From: Cyanophora paradoxa
Taxonomy: Eukaryota > Glaucocystophyceae > Cyanophorales > Cyanophoraceae
NCBI GenBank assembly: GCA_004431415.1
Contig: QPMI01000277.1
Span: 1-64,000, forward strand
Reading direction: 5' to 3'
Length of the DNA stretch: 64,000 nt
Made by a program: the position numbers and the translations under genes. The notes beneath the pieces are model-generated. The model was not told where the DNA came from. It worked only from the letters and a program-made list of their open reading frames with translations, and ran no database searches. Below, piece by piece: positions 50,261-61,937 of the stretch. Numbering within the stretch: the stretch's first letter is position 1; every line of letters begins with the position of its first letter.

Positions 50261-52217
50261 TCAGCCGGGAGGGGTCGGGGCGGGGTTCTGGGCCGGGAGC
50301 CGTAGCAGGGCCCCCGCGGCGCGCTTGACGACGTCGAGCATGAACGCCCCCGGGAAGCGGCCGAGCTCGCCCTGCGCGCACGCCGCCTCCGTGAAGCGCC
50401 GCGCCCGCCCCCCCACGCCGCCAGGGGCGGGAATGGGCCCCACGGCGAAGGGGACGGGCTCGTGCGAGTGGTCTCCAAAGTCGACGGGCGTGCTGTGGTC
50501 CCCCGTCACGCACACCACGAACTGCGGCGTGGTGACCCCGGGAGAGGCGCCCCGGGGCCGGCGGGCGACTGAGGCGACCTCTTCGGGGCGGTGCGGGGGC
50601 CGGGAGAGGGCGTCGAGAAGGGAGGCGACCATGGCGTCGCAGCGCTCGAGGAACTCCACCTGCCGCGTTCGGCAAGCGCGCGGTCGCTGGGCGGCCGGCG
50701 GCGAGCAGCGCAGGAGCGTGCCTTGAGCGCCGCGTTTCTGTCGTGGCCCGCGTCGTCGACCGCCTTCACGTGCACGAACCCAAAGTCGTAGCCAGCATCG
50801 CCCGCTCCTGCGCCAACCCTCGCGAGCCGAGGTGGGGTGATCCTCGAGCGGGCGCACGGGCAAAGAGCTCGGCCGCGGCGCGCGCCTTGGCCTGCAGGTC
50901 GGTGTGGTAGTCCCCTGTGGCGCCGGGAACGGCCTCGACGTCTGCCGAAGGTGTCGCGGCGACCGCGCGCGCGGGTGGCGCAGGCCGCACGCATGCCGAG
51001 GGAGATGCCGAGGCCGGCAATGATGCAGGTCGGGGCGATCATGAAGGGCCGCAGCCCGTGCCGCTCCTCGAAGGGTTCCACCTGCGCGGGGCGGCCGGTC
51101 GGTGGCGCGCAGGCGCCCGGCGGAGGCCGGCTGCGTGCGCCGCCAAACCGAAAGGCGGCAGCCGGGGCCGCGCAGGAGAACCGCGTTGGCGGGGTTCTTG
51201 CCGGCGGCGACGCGGGCCGCGTTGATGGGGTGCGTGCGGAGGCGATGCCGTATGCAGTCGCTCAACTCGTTCACGAGCCGCGCCGTGAGCTCCGCCTCGC
51301 GCGACTTGTCTAAGGGCACCGAACGCTCGAGAGGCCGTCTGCGAGCGCTCTCAGAGGCCGCGGCGGCTGGCAGCGAAGGCATGTGGGGCCGCGCCCGTCC
51401 ACTAGGGGGTCAGTGCCCCCAATGGCGTCCGTGATGTCGGGTCCAGATATGCTCAGGCCGCACCTGCGCCACGTCTCAGCGAACGGAGGGCCTTCTCGGA
51501 TTCGAGCGCCCCCCTCGTTGCGCACCTGTGCTCGGTGGCGTATCTCACCGTCACCCTGTGCTGGGGGAACGATGGAAGTGGACTGCCGTCGTAGAAGGCA
51601 TCAACTCAGCGAAGGCTTCGCGCACGCGCGCACGAGCGCGCACAGTCCGTCGAGGGCCGCGCAGAGCTCCGGCCCGAGACCCTCGAAGTTGCGGTCCGCG
51701 CGCCGCTTCACAACGATTTCCGTTTCGTCATCCACGTACGCAAAGTTGCACTGAACGCAATGTGAGGCGTCGCCCGGCAGCGCTGCGCAGGCGCCGGACC
51801 TTGAATGCCACGTCGCCGGCGCTCATAGGGAGGCCCGCCCCAAGCGACTCGAACGCACCGCGGCCCCTATAGTACCTTGGACGCGAGCGCGCGATCAGCA
51901 CGACGAGGCGCGATGCGCGCGGAGCGCCGCGCTCACTGCCAAGGCGGGTAGCCGAGCATCGACATGTGCGCCGTGTCGCTGCCGCACGCCAGCCCTGGCT
52001 GAACGGGGTCCATCAGGCCCACTGCGCCACTCTCTGTGCTTGCGCAGTCAAAGCGCGCGAGCGCGCTCGCCGAGCTCGCTCGCCGCCGGCTCGCACCGGC
52101 TATCGAGTCGAGCGCCGGGATGCGGGCGGCCTCCAGCGGAGAGCGCCAGCCGAGCCCCGGCACTGCCACATCCGCGATCCCGTCGATGCATATGACGAGG
52201 AAGCGCGCCCGCGCCAT
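50261..52217 (-). CDS. Cofactor-independent phosphoglycerate mutase, archaeal (ApgM) type
   Basis: Interconverts 3- and 2-phosphoglycerate in glycolysis. ATG at 52217 (MARARFLVICIDGIADVAVP). Segments in order: LGWRSPLEAARIPALDSIA, then ESGAVGLMDPVQPGLACGSD and TAHMSMLGYPPWQ, then YYRGRGAFESLGAGLPMSAG and DVAFK, then CNFAYVDDETEIVVKRRADR, LTARLVNELSDCIRHRLR, HPINAARVAAGKNPANAVLL then RGPG, FEERHGLRPFMIAPTCIIAG, GATGDYHTDLQAKA, GYDFGFVHVKAVDDAGHDRN, and CVTGDHSTPVDFGDHSHEPV ending at 50261. The Asp-Gly near the N terminus, the SDTAH serine region and the DDAGHD / GDHSTP metal-binding histidines and aspartates of the alkaline-phosphatase-like fold are present, so the enzyme looks intact. Plants have members of this family too, so it need not be a recent transfer. 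Several short introns, all with consistent phase where checked. Confidence 0.92.
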
Positions 52218-52420
52218 CGCAGCTGCACAGCACGACCGGCGCGAGGCGGCTGTGCCGCCGCGACAAGCTGGCGTAGTTGATGAGCGGGCCCGCAATAATA
52301 CTAGCTGAGAAGTTTTGCAGGCGATGCGTGCAGGCCGGCGCCGTCCTTCGTCGTGTTTGTTTTTTCGGTGGGGGGGTAGACGACAAGGAACCGAGCATAG
52401 CTTTCAGCAAGCAGAGCAGC
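52218..52420. promoter_or_regulatory. Probable bidirectional promoter, mutase / EF-hand gene
   Basis: 203 bp between divergent start codons on two well-supported models. Role inferred from position. Confidence 0.45.
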
Positions 52421-53261
52421 ATGGTGCTGACACAACAGGCGAGCTATCGTAGAGTATGCCATCCCCGAATTTCCCACGAGCCTCCCATGCGCAGGAAATC
52501 GATGCCTGCAGAGATGCCTTCGACCGCTTCGACAAGGACAACAGGCAAGCGCGGGCATCTTCCTTTGCAGTGTACATACTAGCCGCATGCTCTAAAACGC
52601 CTACCGCAGCGGGGCGATTGATGTCTGGGAGCTAAAGAGCACCCTAGCCGAGCTGGGGCAGGCTCCGAGCGAGGAGGAGCTCTTTCAGATGATCAGCCAA
52701 GTAGGTTAGTCTGCTGAAGTGTGGTGTTGGCTGTGCGGTAGCGCGCTGAGCCCTCGCAGACGACGACGGCAGTGGCGGCATCACGTTCAGCTCGTTCCTG
52801 AAGCTCATCGAGATCCAGAAGACGAGATTGAAAGCGGAGGACGATGAGAGCGACACAATTGACGCGTGCGCGCTCGCTGTTGCCCCCGCTCCCTACGTGC
52901 TTGCTCACTGCGCATGTTATCGCTAGCTTCGTGGCTATGGGCGGCAATCCAGGTGCTTTCTGTTACAAATGCATGGAAGCATTCTTGAGAGAATGTTGAA
53001 TTAGACTCGTCAGATAAGACTGGAGAGATTGCCACGGACAAGCTGCGCAAGACGATCAAGCAGTTCGAGCTCACAGTTCGCAACAGCTGCCCTTGCACTC
53101 CCTGGCACTTCCCTGATTGCATGCGTGTGCAGATTGATATCGACCAATTAATAGCAGAAACAGACACAGACGGATCTGGTTTTATAGATTATGAGGAATT
53201 CAAAACCATGTTATCAGAAAAAGTAAATTCTCTGATCTTATCTGTACACCCCAGCGAATAA
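52421..53261 (+). CDS. EF-hand calcium-binding protein, calmodulin/centrin-like
   Basis: Seven exons (52421-52438, 52495-52544, 52610-52704, 52760-52865, 52927-52952, 53014-53075, 53133-53261) join to 161 codons plus stop. The first two introns begin with GC (at 52439 and 52545); the others are GT-AG. Loops seen: DKDNSGAIDVWE (complete), DDDGSGGITFSS (complete), a degenerate third region DKTGEIATDKLRKT lacking the usual acidic ligands, and DTDGSGFIDYEE (complete). The start MVLTQQEIDACRDAFDRFDK follows the calmodulin/centrin pattern. The extended linker (LIEIQKTRLKAEDDESDTID) is of the kind seen in flagellar calmodulin-like proteins, but a flagellar role is inference. An alternative acceptor nine bases upstream (53005) would add three residues. 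Confidence 0.94.
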
Positions 53262-55419
53262 TTGTCTGAACTCAACTCGTGCAGGTTGGCAAGGATCAAT
53301 AGCTTGCGGCCAAGCTGCGCAAGTCGATCTCTCTTGCAGATTACATGCCACACTTGTAGCCCGGATGTTGCGATTCTACTAGCTAGCTTTAGTGTTGGTC
53401 ACCATAACCAACGACAAATTTCCAATAACAGGAAGGTGACCAGCCAGCCTAGGGGCTGGATTTCTTTGATAACGATAACGATTAGGCCCTGAGGGGTTGT
53501 GCATCTTTGATTACGATTATGATTAGTCCCTGAGGGTTTGGGTGCCTTTGCAAATTGATTACGATGACAATTAGGCCCTGAAGCGTTGGAAAAGGACTTC
53601 ACCGAGTCAGAAGTGAAATTATTAAAAAGCGTGCATACATGTATTCAGAGGGGGCTAGTTTATGGTGCCGCTGGGCGTGGCCATGCGAGCCGTGCAGTTC
53701 TAGCAGGCTGGCGGCGAGAGCGAGCAGAGCTGGTTTTCCAGGAGCAAGCACAAGTACAGGGTACAAGTGTGTCACCCACAGCGCTTCAAAAGAATATTTT
53801 TCCGCCAAGTCGAGGGGGGGGGGGAGAAACCGGGCTACTATGGCGTGAAGTCGTGCCATCATCCCGGCTAGCTAGCGCGCTTCGACCGAGTGCGAATGCG
53901 TCAAAAGCGATAGCTAGAGCGCGCTACGCGTCGTTTTTCGCATGTCCCCGCTCCCCCAGTGACCTAGGTTCAAAAAGTGGTGCGTGAGACAGCCGTTCTA
54001 GCTACAGCGCGCCCATCTCGCGCTAATCGACGCGTAGCAGCTCTTGTAATGATGCAAAACTAACATTGGCTATCGCTACAGGCAGGGACGGGGTCGTTTT
54101 GATGGTCACGGCCGGCGGCCCTCCGCCCAGTGTGAGCCACGGCACCAGCGGCGGAGCCCCACCGCCACCGACAGCGAGCGGCCTACGTGCGCATCGATCA
54201 ACAAAGCCAGAAACTGCAACAAGCGACCGGCGAGCGCACCAGGGTAGCGAGGCGCCGAGGTGCCATGGCGGTCATCTTGGCCATTCCGGCGGCGCTCGCT
54301 GCATCCCCGCAGTTTAGCCAGCTTATGTCGACAATGAAGTGGTTTCATACCGTAAAAGCGCACCAAGACACGCCGTGGGCGCCGTGGTGGTGAACTGGCT
54401 GCAGGTCTCCAACTGGTGGTGCAGAGTTAGGGGCGCACAGCGCAGCGCCTGGGCCGGGAAGCAGCGCGCATAGTTTATATCTAACATATAGAAAGAGAAG
54501 AACGCACTTCCGGGCGGCGGGGCTCAGTTTCCAGGTCGGCGGTCCGCGAACCACCCCCCTTGGCGCGGCGAGGCCGGGCGCGCCACCCGCTGCGCGGCGG
54601 CGGGTCAGATCTTGCACGCGGATAGTAAACATGCATGTCGAAGTGCTGGAGTACCGCTAAAGCAACCTGGCGTCGAAGAAGAGCGAGGCGCAACCGAAAC
54701 GCGATGGGGGCAAAGGGATCTGGGGCGCGCGACCGCTTCCCGTGAGCGGAACCGAGCCACGACCACCGAGAGAGGTACGCACATGGATAATAGAGCCCCG
54801 GAACGCATACAGGATGAGCGGCGCCGCGCTGGTTGGGCAGGCGTAGGACCGCCGGGAGGCACCCCTCCGTCCGAACACGCAGAAGCTGCGCGGGCGGTTC
54901 AGATCGCAGACAGTGGATGGAAATGCATCTAGAGGTCCGGAAAGACACCTGACAGCGAGCTGCGCCCAGAGATCCGAAAGTCGCTCCTAGCTTCCGCGCC
55001 CGAGATGCGCTGCCAGGCCGCCGGGCGCGCGTGAAGCCCCCGGAAGTGCTGTACTACGTCCGGAAAGAGCGCTGGTCATGCTGGCTGGTCGGTGGATACG
55101 TCGGATGCGCCGTCGGCCTCAGGCTGCTCAGCTGCCGATTCCTGGGCGGGCGGGCGATCCGGGCGGCCTCAGGTGGCGAGGACTCGTCCAATCGATGTTA
55201 GCTAGGCAATACTGCTCGCTGCCAGAGCAAGAGGCGATGGCGTGGAGGTCGCCGTCGCCGTGCCTTAACGCTGAGGCTAGCGCTTAGACTCTAGCGTACC
55301 CCTTTTGGGGGGGGAATAAATGAATTTCGACTTGGCGCTAATAAATTCTTTTGAAGCGCTGTGCCGGGTGTGAGCCCGGGAGGGGTACATGAAAAGTAGT
55401 GGGGGTCCAATCGGCGCAC
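53262..55419. other. Intergenic, dispersed repeats, no gene recognised
   Basis: Positions 53395-53435 resemble 2656-2695 (GGTCACCAT...CAAATTTCC.ATAACAGG), a dispersed repeat. 53464-53582 has three diverged copies of GATTACGAT plus ATTAGGCCCTGAGGG. The rest (53600-55400) shows no recognisable coding or RNA gene. Confidence 0.5.
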
Positions 55420-55757
55420 TCAATGCGAGCAGGTCGTGGGACCTGTACGCTTCTCCGGCGAGAGCGGGACGCCGAGGTCCGCGCAGGTGGCGGCCAGGTG
55501 AGCCATGGCCGCCGCGCACTCGCCCGTCCCGCTCCGGCCCGTGCTGAGGATGTCATCGACGAAGCGGATGGGCTGGAAGCCTTCCTGCCGCATCGCCCAG
55601 TCGATGACCTCAGCGAGATCTTCGAAGATACGTGGAGACGAGCGGCCGCCGAAGGGGAGGACGATATCAAAGTAGTACTCGTACTGGTCCGGTCGGGCGG
55701 GGTCGGGGAGCTTGTACCCCAGCAGCCCCCAGTCGGCGGGGCGCACGGGGCAGAGCT
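55420..55757 (-). pseudogene. C-terminal half of a reverse-transcriptase domain
   Basis: The minus strand encodes a reverse-transcriptase palm segment: RPADWGLLGYKL, then YYFDIVLPFGGRSSPRIFED and the catalytic box IRFVDDILS (two aspartates present), then LGVPLSPEKRTGP. The sequence breaks off after KRTGP without the thumb region. The matching N-terminal half lies at 61938-62560 on the same strand; the two halves are separated by the 6.17-kb element. The element class (DIRS, LTR or other) is not settled from this fragment. Confidence 0.85.
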
Positions 55758-56989
55758 TGACACAGGTGGAAGGGGGGGTCCGTTCGGACGGACGGAACGG
55801 CTCGCGGAAGCGCGCTTCTGCTCTTGTTCCGACGCGCAGAACAAAAACTTCGGACAGTCCGAAATCGATTAGGGCAGATCACAGCGAAGCGCCCGAATCT
55901 TACGTTCCGGGGCATCCGAAATCTAGGTTCTGACATCCGAAATCTAGGTTCTGACGTGCCAGAGCGGACGAGCGCCCGAAGAGTACGGTTCGCTCCGCCA
56001 GAACCGCGCGCCGGAACCGCGCGCTAGGACGCTGGGAGTTCGGGCAGATGAGCGATGCTGGCCTGCCGGGCCATAGCTAAGCGATCTGTGCGCGGCACGC
56101 GATGCCAAACGTTTCGGAACCACTAATTGTACTTGTGAGCACATACTGGACGTACATAGGCTGAAGCTGCGGGCCCCTAACACCGCTCTGCCAAGAACCT
56201 ACAAGCCGCGACCTGCTGGCGGAGTGCGACGGCCTTCTGCGCTCTACGCGTTAGCTATGAACGGTCTACGATGGTCCCGTGTGCGCTGACCTTCGTTCTT
56301 GCGCCACGCGGAAGGGCGATGTCGCGCCGCTCGCAGGCGTCGCTCCGGGCGGCCAAGCTGGCGTTAAACGATGATGCTGGAGGTTTGCTCGCTGTTTGTG
56401 CTGAGGTGCGGCGCGAGACGATGTGCTGTCCTGCACGCTGCAGGATGGTTGGAGAGCAAACATACCCCCCCTGAACTGGCAAGCTGTGGCAACTGTGGCC
56501 AGTGGCCAAGTAGTCGTACACCGCGGCCGATGCTCAGCCCTAACAGCAAGCTAGCAAGTCGTGCACCTCAGGCCGGGCGGTGGCGAGGCCGAGGCTGGCG
56601 GGCGCTGGCGGCGAGGCCGAGGCTGGCGGGGAGATGTTCACCCGCTCCAGAAGGTTGAACATCGTGTCGCGGTAGACGCCTCGTTGCTGCCGGCGCTGGG
56701 CCCTGCACGGCGCGGTCGCGGCATATGCATCGTGCCTTCTTTCACGACGCCCGCGGGAACGCGTGCGCCGCCGCCGCGGCCGAGAGCACCCCGCCGCGCC
56801 GATCCACCTCGTCCACCTCGTCGATGCGAGGCGAGCGCGTGTGCTTCCCTTCACCCGCCGCGCCCCGCCCACAGCTTACGCGCCCTCTTCAGATCGCCGA
56901 TAAGGCGGGAGGAACTCCTCCCCCGCCCTCCGTCCTCCGCCCTCGGCGGCGGCGGCGGCGGCGGGCTCTCTGGGCGGGGCAGAGGCGCG

Positions 56990-58920
56990 GCGGGCGGCGG
57001 CGCGGCTCGTCGGGCGGGGCGGAGGCGCGGCGCGCGGCGGCGCGGCTCGTCGGGCGGGGCGGAGGCGCGGCGGGCGGCGGCGCGGCTCGCCGGACGGGGC
57101 CCGGCGGGTGCGCGGCGGGGGCGGCGCGGCTCGTCGGACGGGGCCCGGCGGGGACGCGGCGCGCGGCGGCGCGGCTCGTCGGGCGGGGCGGGGGCGCGGC
57201 TGGCGACGGCGCGGCTCGCCGGACGGGGCCCGGCGGGGCGCGGCGGGCGACGGCGCGGCTCGTCGGGCGGGGCGGAGGCGCGGCGGGCGGCGGCGCGGCT
57301 CGCCGGACGGGGCCCGGCGGGTGCGCGGTGGGCGGCGGCGCGGCTCGCCGGACGGGGCGGAGGCGCGGCGGGCGGCGGCGCGGTTCTCCGGACGGGGCCC
57401 GATGGGGGCGCGGCGGGCGGCGGCGCGGCTCGCCGGACGGGGCCCGGCGGGTGCGCGGCGGGGGGCGGCGCGGCTCGCCGGACGGGGCCCGATGGGGGCG
57501 CGGCGGGCGGCGGCGCGGCTCGTCGGACGGGGCCCGGCGGGTGCGCGGCGGGGGCGGCGCGGCTCGCCGGACGGGGCCCGGCGGGTGCGCGGCGGGGGGC
57601 GGCGCGGCTCGTCGGACGGGGCCCGGCGGGGACGCGGCGCGCGGCGGCGCGGCTCGTCGGGCGGGGCGGGGCGCGGCTGGCGACGGCGCGGCTCGCCGGA
57701 CGGGCCCGGCGGGGGCGCGGCGGGCGACGGCGCGGCTCGTCGGGCGGGGCGGAGGCGCGGCGGGCGGCGGCGCGGCTCGCCGGACGGGGCCCGGCGGGTG
57801 CGCGGCGGGCGACGGCGCGGCTCGTCGGGCGGGGCGGAGGCGCGGCGCGCGGCGGCGCGGCTCGTCGGGCGGGGCGGAGGCGCGGCGGGCGGCGGCGCGG
57901 CTCGCCGGACGGGGCCCGGCGGGTGCGCGGCGGGCGGCGGCGCGGCTCGCCGGACGGGGCCCGGCGGAGGCGCGGCGGGCGGCGGCGCGGTTCTCCGGAC
58001 GGGGCCCGGCGGGGACGCGGCGCGCGGCGGCGCGGCTCGTCGGGCGGGGCGGGGGCGCGGCGGGCGACGGCGCGGCTCGCCGGACGGGGCCCGGCGGGGG
58101 CGCGGCGGGCGACGGCGCGGCTCGTCGGGCGGGGCGGAGGCGCGGCGGGCGGCGGCGCGGCTCGCCGGACGGGGCCCGGCGGGTGCGCGGCGGGCGGCGG
58201 CGCGGCTCGCCGGACGGGGCCCGGCGGAGGCGCGGCGGGCGGCGGCGCGGTTCTCCGGACGGGGCCCGATGGGGGCGCGGCGGGCGGCGGCGCGGCTCGC
58301 CGGACGGGGCCGGCGGGTGCGCGGCGGGGGCGGCGCGGCTCGTCGGACGGGGCCCGGCGGGGACGCGGCGCGCGGCGGCGCGGCTCGTCGGGCGGGGCGG
58401 GGGCGCGGCTGGCGACGGCGCGGCTCGCCGGACGGGGCCCGGCGGGGGCGCGGCGGGCGACGGCGCGGCTCGTCGGGCGGGGCGGAGGCGCGGCGGGCGG
58501 CGGCGCGGCTCGCCGGACGGGGCCCGGCGGGTGCGCGGCGGGCGGCGGCGCGGCTCGCCGGACGGGGCCCGGCGGAGGCGCGGCGGGCGGCGGCGCGGTT
58601 CTCCGGACGGGGCCCGATGGGGGCGCGGCGGGCGGCGGCGCGGCTCGTCGGACGGGGCCCGGCGGGTGCGCGGCGGGCGACGGCGCGGCTCGTCGGGCGG
58701 GGCGGAGGCGCGGCGCGCGGCGGCGCGGCTCGTCGGGCGGGGCGGAGGCGCGGCGGGCGGCGGCGCGGCTCGCCGGACGGGGCCCGGCGGGTGCGCGGCG
58801 GGCGGCGGCGCGGCTCGCCGGACGGGGCCCGTGGGTGACGCGGCGGGCGGCGGCGCGGCTCTTCGGGCGGGGCGGGGGCGCGGCGGGCGGCGGCGCGGCT
58901 CGCTGGGCTCGCTGGGCGCC
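56990..58920. repeat. GC-rich minisatellite, about 40-45 bp units
   Basis: About 1.9 kb of tandem units built on GCGGCTCGTCGGGCGGGGCG and GCGGCTCGCCGGACGGGGCC variants, spaced 40-46 bp, roughly 43 copies in a patchwork of several variant types. Higher-order blocks recur, for example 57610-57790 resembles 58320-58500. GC content is near 90%. The array lies inside the 6.17-kb inverted-repeat element. Long open frames on both strands here arise because the unit contains no stop codons. Confidence 0.93.
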
Positions 58921-61790
58921 GGCGCAGGGGTGGCAGGGGGCCGGGTGGCAGGGGGGCGGGCGTTTGAGGGGCCCTACCCCTGCCGGCCCGGTCCGACCGG
59001 CGCCTGCTGCCTTGTATAGCATGTGAAGTACTCAAATAGCTTTCGTTTGTCGCTTTTCCGGCCCCAGCAGAGCCTGTGCCGCGCGCCTGGGTGCCGCGCC
59101 TTCGCCGGGGCCCCTTGGTTGATGGTCACGCCGATCGATCGCGACGACAGAGCGAGCCAGCAGAGCTTCATCTCGATATAATGAGTGAGATTCTTAAAGA
59201 ATGATATCTTAAGAGTGTGTGCACCGATTTTCGCGGGCCCCGGGGAGCGCGAACGTTCCGGACGATCCGCGTTATCATGAGTCTCAGAGTCTTTAGACCC
59301 GGTGTGACCAGCCTGGCAGCCTGGCAGAGTACAACACCTGACTTCTCTAAGTTCATCATCAATTCTACTTCAAGGCTTCCGAAAGTTCAATCATTGAATA
59401 TCGCCGAGTCGATCAGCGCTGCTCAGCGGCTCATCGTCCGGAACCGTTGAACCGTTGAACGTTCGGCGAAGCTTGGTATTTGAATACAAATGAAGTATTT
59501 AGACCACGTACATCTTGATCCCAAAGCGGGAAGTCGCGGGGAGTACTGCGTCTTTGATCATGAGCAGCCGGGCAAGCTTGAGCTGCAGGCTTCCCGCGGG
59601 CCCGGCCCATTACGCTTGAGTGAAAACCCGGTGCTAGTGCGGGTTACCCTTCCGTCTGAGGCCTGAGCAAGGTCCGCGGCCCGACCGCCGCGGCGGTACG
59701 CCGCGATAACCGGAGGGCACCTAGGCGTACTTCGCCGCGTGCCGCGGGTGGAGCTCTGAGCGGGGCGCGTCCTGAGGGCGCACATACGTCCTAAAGAAGG
59801 AAAACATGCGAATGCACGCGCCTAGAGGCTCGGGGAAGCCCAGCAGCTATAGTCGCCCGAGGCTTGGCGCCGGCCATGGGCGAGCTCGAGCGCTAGCTCG
59901 AGCCGCGCGCGCGCGGCGCGGCGCCGGCCGCTGCCTCGGCCGGGCCGGCGCCGCGGCGCGCGTGGCAGCACGCTGCGGCAGCGCGGCAGCGCGAGCCTAG
60001 TACAGTACTGCGGTGCTTTCCGCTGCGGACGCCGGGGTATGGGGACCCCGGGGGGTACAAGTCTCAAGCAGCAAACTGCCACTTGCGAGCGAGCGAGCCA
60101 GCGCGCCGCGCGCTGATCGGTGGCTATCCGCGGCCTCTAGAGCGCAGAGACAAGTCGTTGGCATGGCGGGTGCTCCGATCGGCGCTGTTTCCGCGAGGTC
60201 ACCGACCTCCAGGTTCGCACGCCTCGGCGCCGCAAGACCTTCCGTCTAGAGTACGCATGAGAGCTCTCATTCACGTTCTGCGCACCAGTTCTGTTCTCCG
60301 GGGAAGCCAGCAGAAGATCCTACGCACTTGGCTCTTCCACACTAAGGCCTGAAGCAGTGCGCCCAGAGTTGTTTTAACACGCTAGCTGCGCTTCTGCAAC
60401 GTCAAAGCATCTATCTGGAGCTTCGCTGCGCCTGGATCGTTGTGCCGGCTGACTTCGCTCGGCTGCTCGTCGACGTCAGACTTCTCGGCTTCTCGTCAGG
60501 CGAAGGCGGCCCGGAAGCAGCCGCGGCGATCTTCATGCTTGTTATGAGCTTCTCGCTCCTCGGCGCTACGCCCCGCGCTTTGCCTCGACCTCTCGCAGCC
60601 CGAGCGCTGCAGCTGCTGGCTGCCCAAGTCAGTACTCACTCGTCTCTTGAAGCTGCGGCTCGTCGCGTCACGTTCACGATCTACTTCATCGGTGCGCACT
60701 CATCGCTCAGACCCGCCCTCCCACGCTGCCACCGCTGCTCTCCCCGCTTTAGCTGCTCCCCGCACGGCGAAAGCGTCCGAGAAGCTTGGTGCGCGCCTCG
60801 CCGCCCTTCAGCGCCGCGCGCCGCGCGACGGGGGGAGCGCAGGAGCCCCGAATCGCGGCGCCTGCGCGGCGGATGCGGCCGTGAGGCTGCGGCGGCCCTC
60901 CCTTCGCTTGGTGCGCGCCTTGCCGCCCTTCACCTCTAAAGCGCCCTCCCCCTCCCCTCTAAAGCTAGACGCCAAGTGACGCCCGCTAGAGCTAGATGGC
61001 GGGGCTGCAGCCCCGGCGACGGCCATCAGGTGCCGCCGCTGGTGCCTTGTCCCGCTGTCTTCTAGCCGCCCTATATATATTAGTTTTATGCAAAAGAGCT
61101 GACTCGATCGAGCGCAGAAGTCTTGAGCTGGGGTGCGTCGGCAACGGTCAGAGGCCAAGTTCGCAACTGCAAGCAAGGTTCGCGAGTCTCTCTCCTGCCC
61201 GACGCCCTCTAGAGCTAGACAGCGGGGCCCCAGCCCTGGCGGCGGCTCTCAGGTGCCGTTGCCGGTGCAAGGCCACGCTGTCTAGATAGATCTATAGATT
61301 CCTTGCGCGCGCGCGCGCGCGCCCCTGAGATTGTTTTTGCTGAGGCTAACTCCACCATCAGGCACAATCAGGCGCCGGCCTGCTCCCCGGGGCGGGCCGC
61401 CCCGTCGCGCGGCCGCCCCGCCGCGCGGCCGCCCCGCCCCGTCGCGCAGCCGTCCCGGGCCCCCCCGAGGCCGCCCCGCCCCGCCCCGCCCCGCTCCGCC
61501 CCGCCCCGCCCCGCCCCGCCCGCCCCGCCCCGCCCCGCCCCGCGGCTGGCGCTAGCAGCTAGCTAGCGTATATTATAAATACGTACGTATACCTGCAGTC
61601 AAGCGGCAGGCGCAGCAGCCAGGCGGGGCGGCGGGGCGGGGCGGCGGGGCGGGGCTGGCCGGGCTGCTCCCGGCCCGGCGGGCGGCAAGTGTCAGAACGG
61701 CTGGGATTCTGCCGCGGTTCCGGCGCGCCAGAACAGGGTTTTAGCGGCTGAATTTAGGTTCGGCCACTTATTCTGGCAAATGAGGTCAAA
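58921..61790. other. Repeat-rich non-coding part of the element and flank
   Basis: No gene recognised. Two diverged copies of a 75-85 bp block with GCCCTCTAGAGCTAGA-type starts lie at about 60981 and 61200. A GC dinucleotide run lies at 61302-61322 and a CCGCC/CCCCG satellite at 61390-61545. A related pair of GCTTGGTGCGCGCC segments occurs at 60784 and 60908. Confidence 0.55.
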
Positions 61791-61937
61791 AAAGGCGGAT
61801 GTTCCGGCGGATGTGCCCATACGTCCGAAAGAAAAGTCCGTCCGAAACCGCCGTTCCGACTGTCCGAACAAGAGCAGAAGCGCCATTCCGCGAGCCGTTC
61901 CGTCCGTCCGAACGGACCCCCCCTTCCACCTGTGTGA

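Larger units (their letters stand above)
55761..61934. mobile_element. 6.17-kb element with terminal inverted repeats inserted in a reverse-transcriptase gene
   Basis: Both ends carry the same sequence inverted: CACAGGTGGAAGGGGGGGTC onward, 49 bp identical (55761-55809 and 61886-61934), then similar to about 73 bp. It is flanked by TGA on both sides (55758-55760 and 61935-61937), a 3-bp target-site duplication. Outside the ends are the two halves of one reverse-transcriptase domain, so the insertion point is known. Subterminal zones on both sides hold repeats of TCCGAAATC, GGTTCTGAC and GCCAGAACCGCG. A CAC terminus, 3-bp duplication and subterminal repeats resemble CACTA (EnSpm) elements, although the terminus is CACAG, not CACTA. 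I see no transposase inside, so it is probably non-autonomous. Confidence 0.85.

Noticed and set aside
56561-59035. Open frames of 570-820 codons on both strands over the GC minisatellite
   Set aside because: The satellite unit contains no stop codons in most frames, the peptides are Gly/Arg/Ala or Pro/Arg/Ala repeats on both strands at once, and no conserved domain is present.
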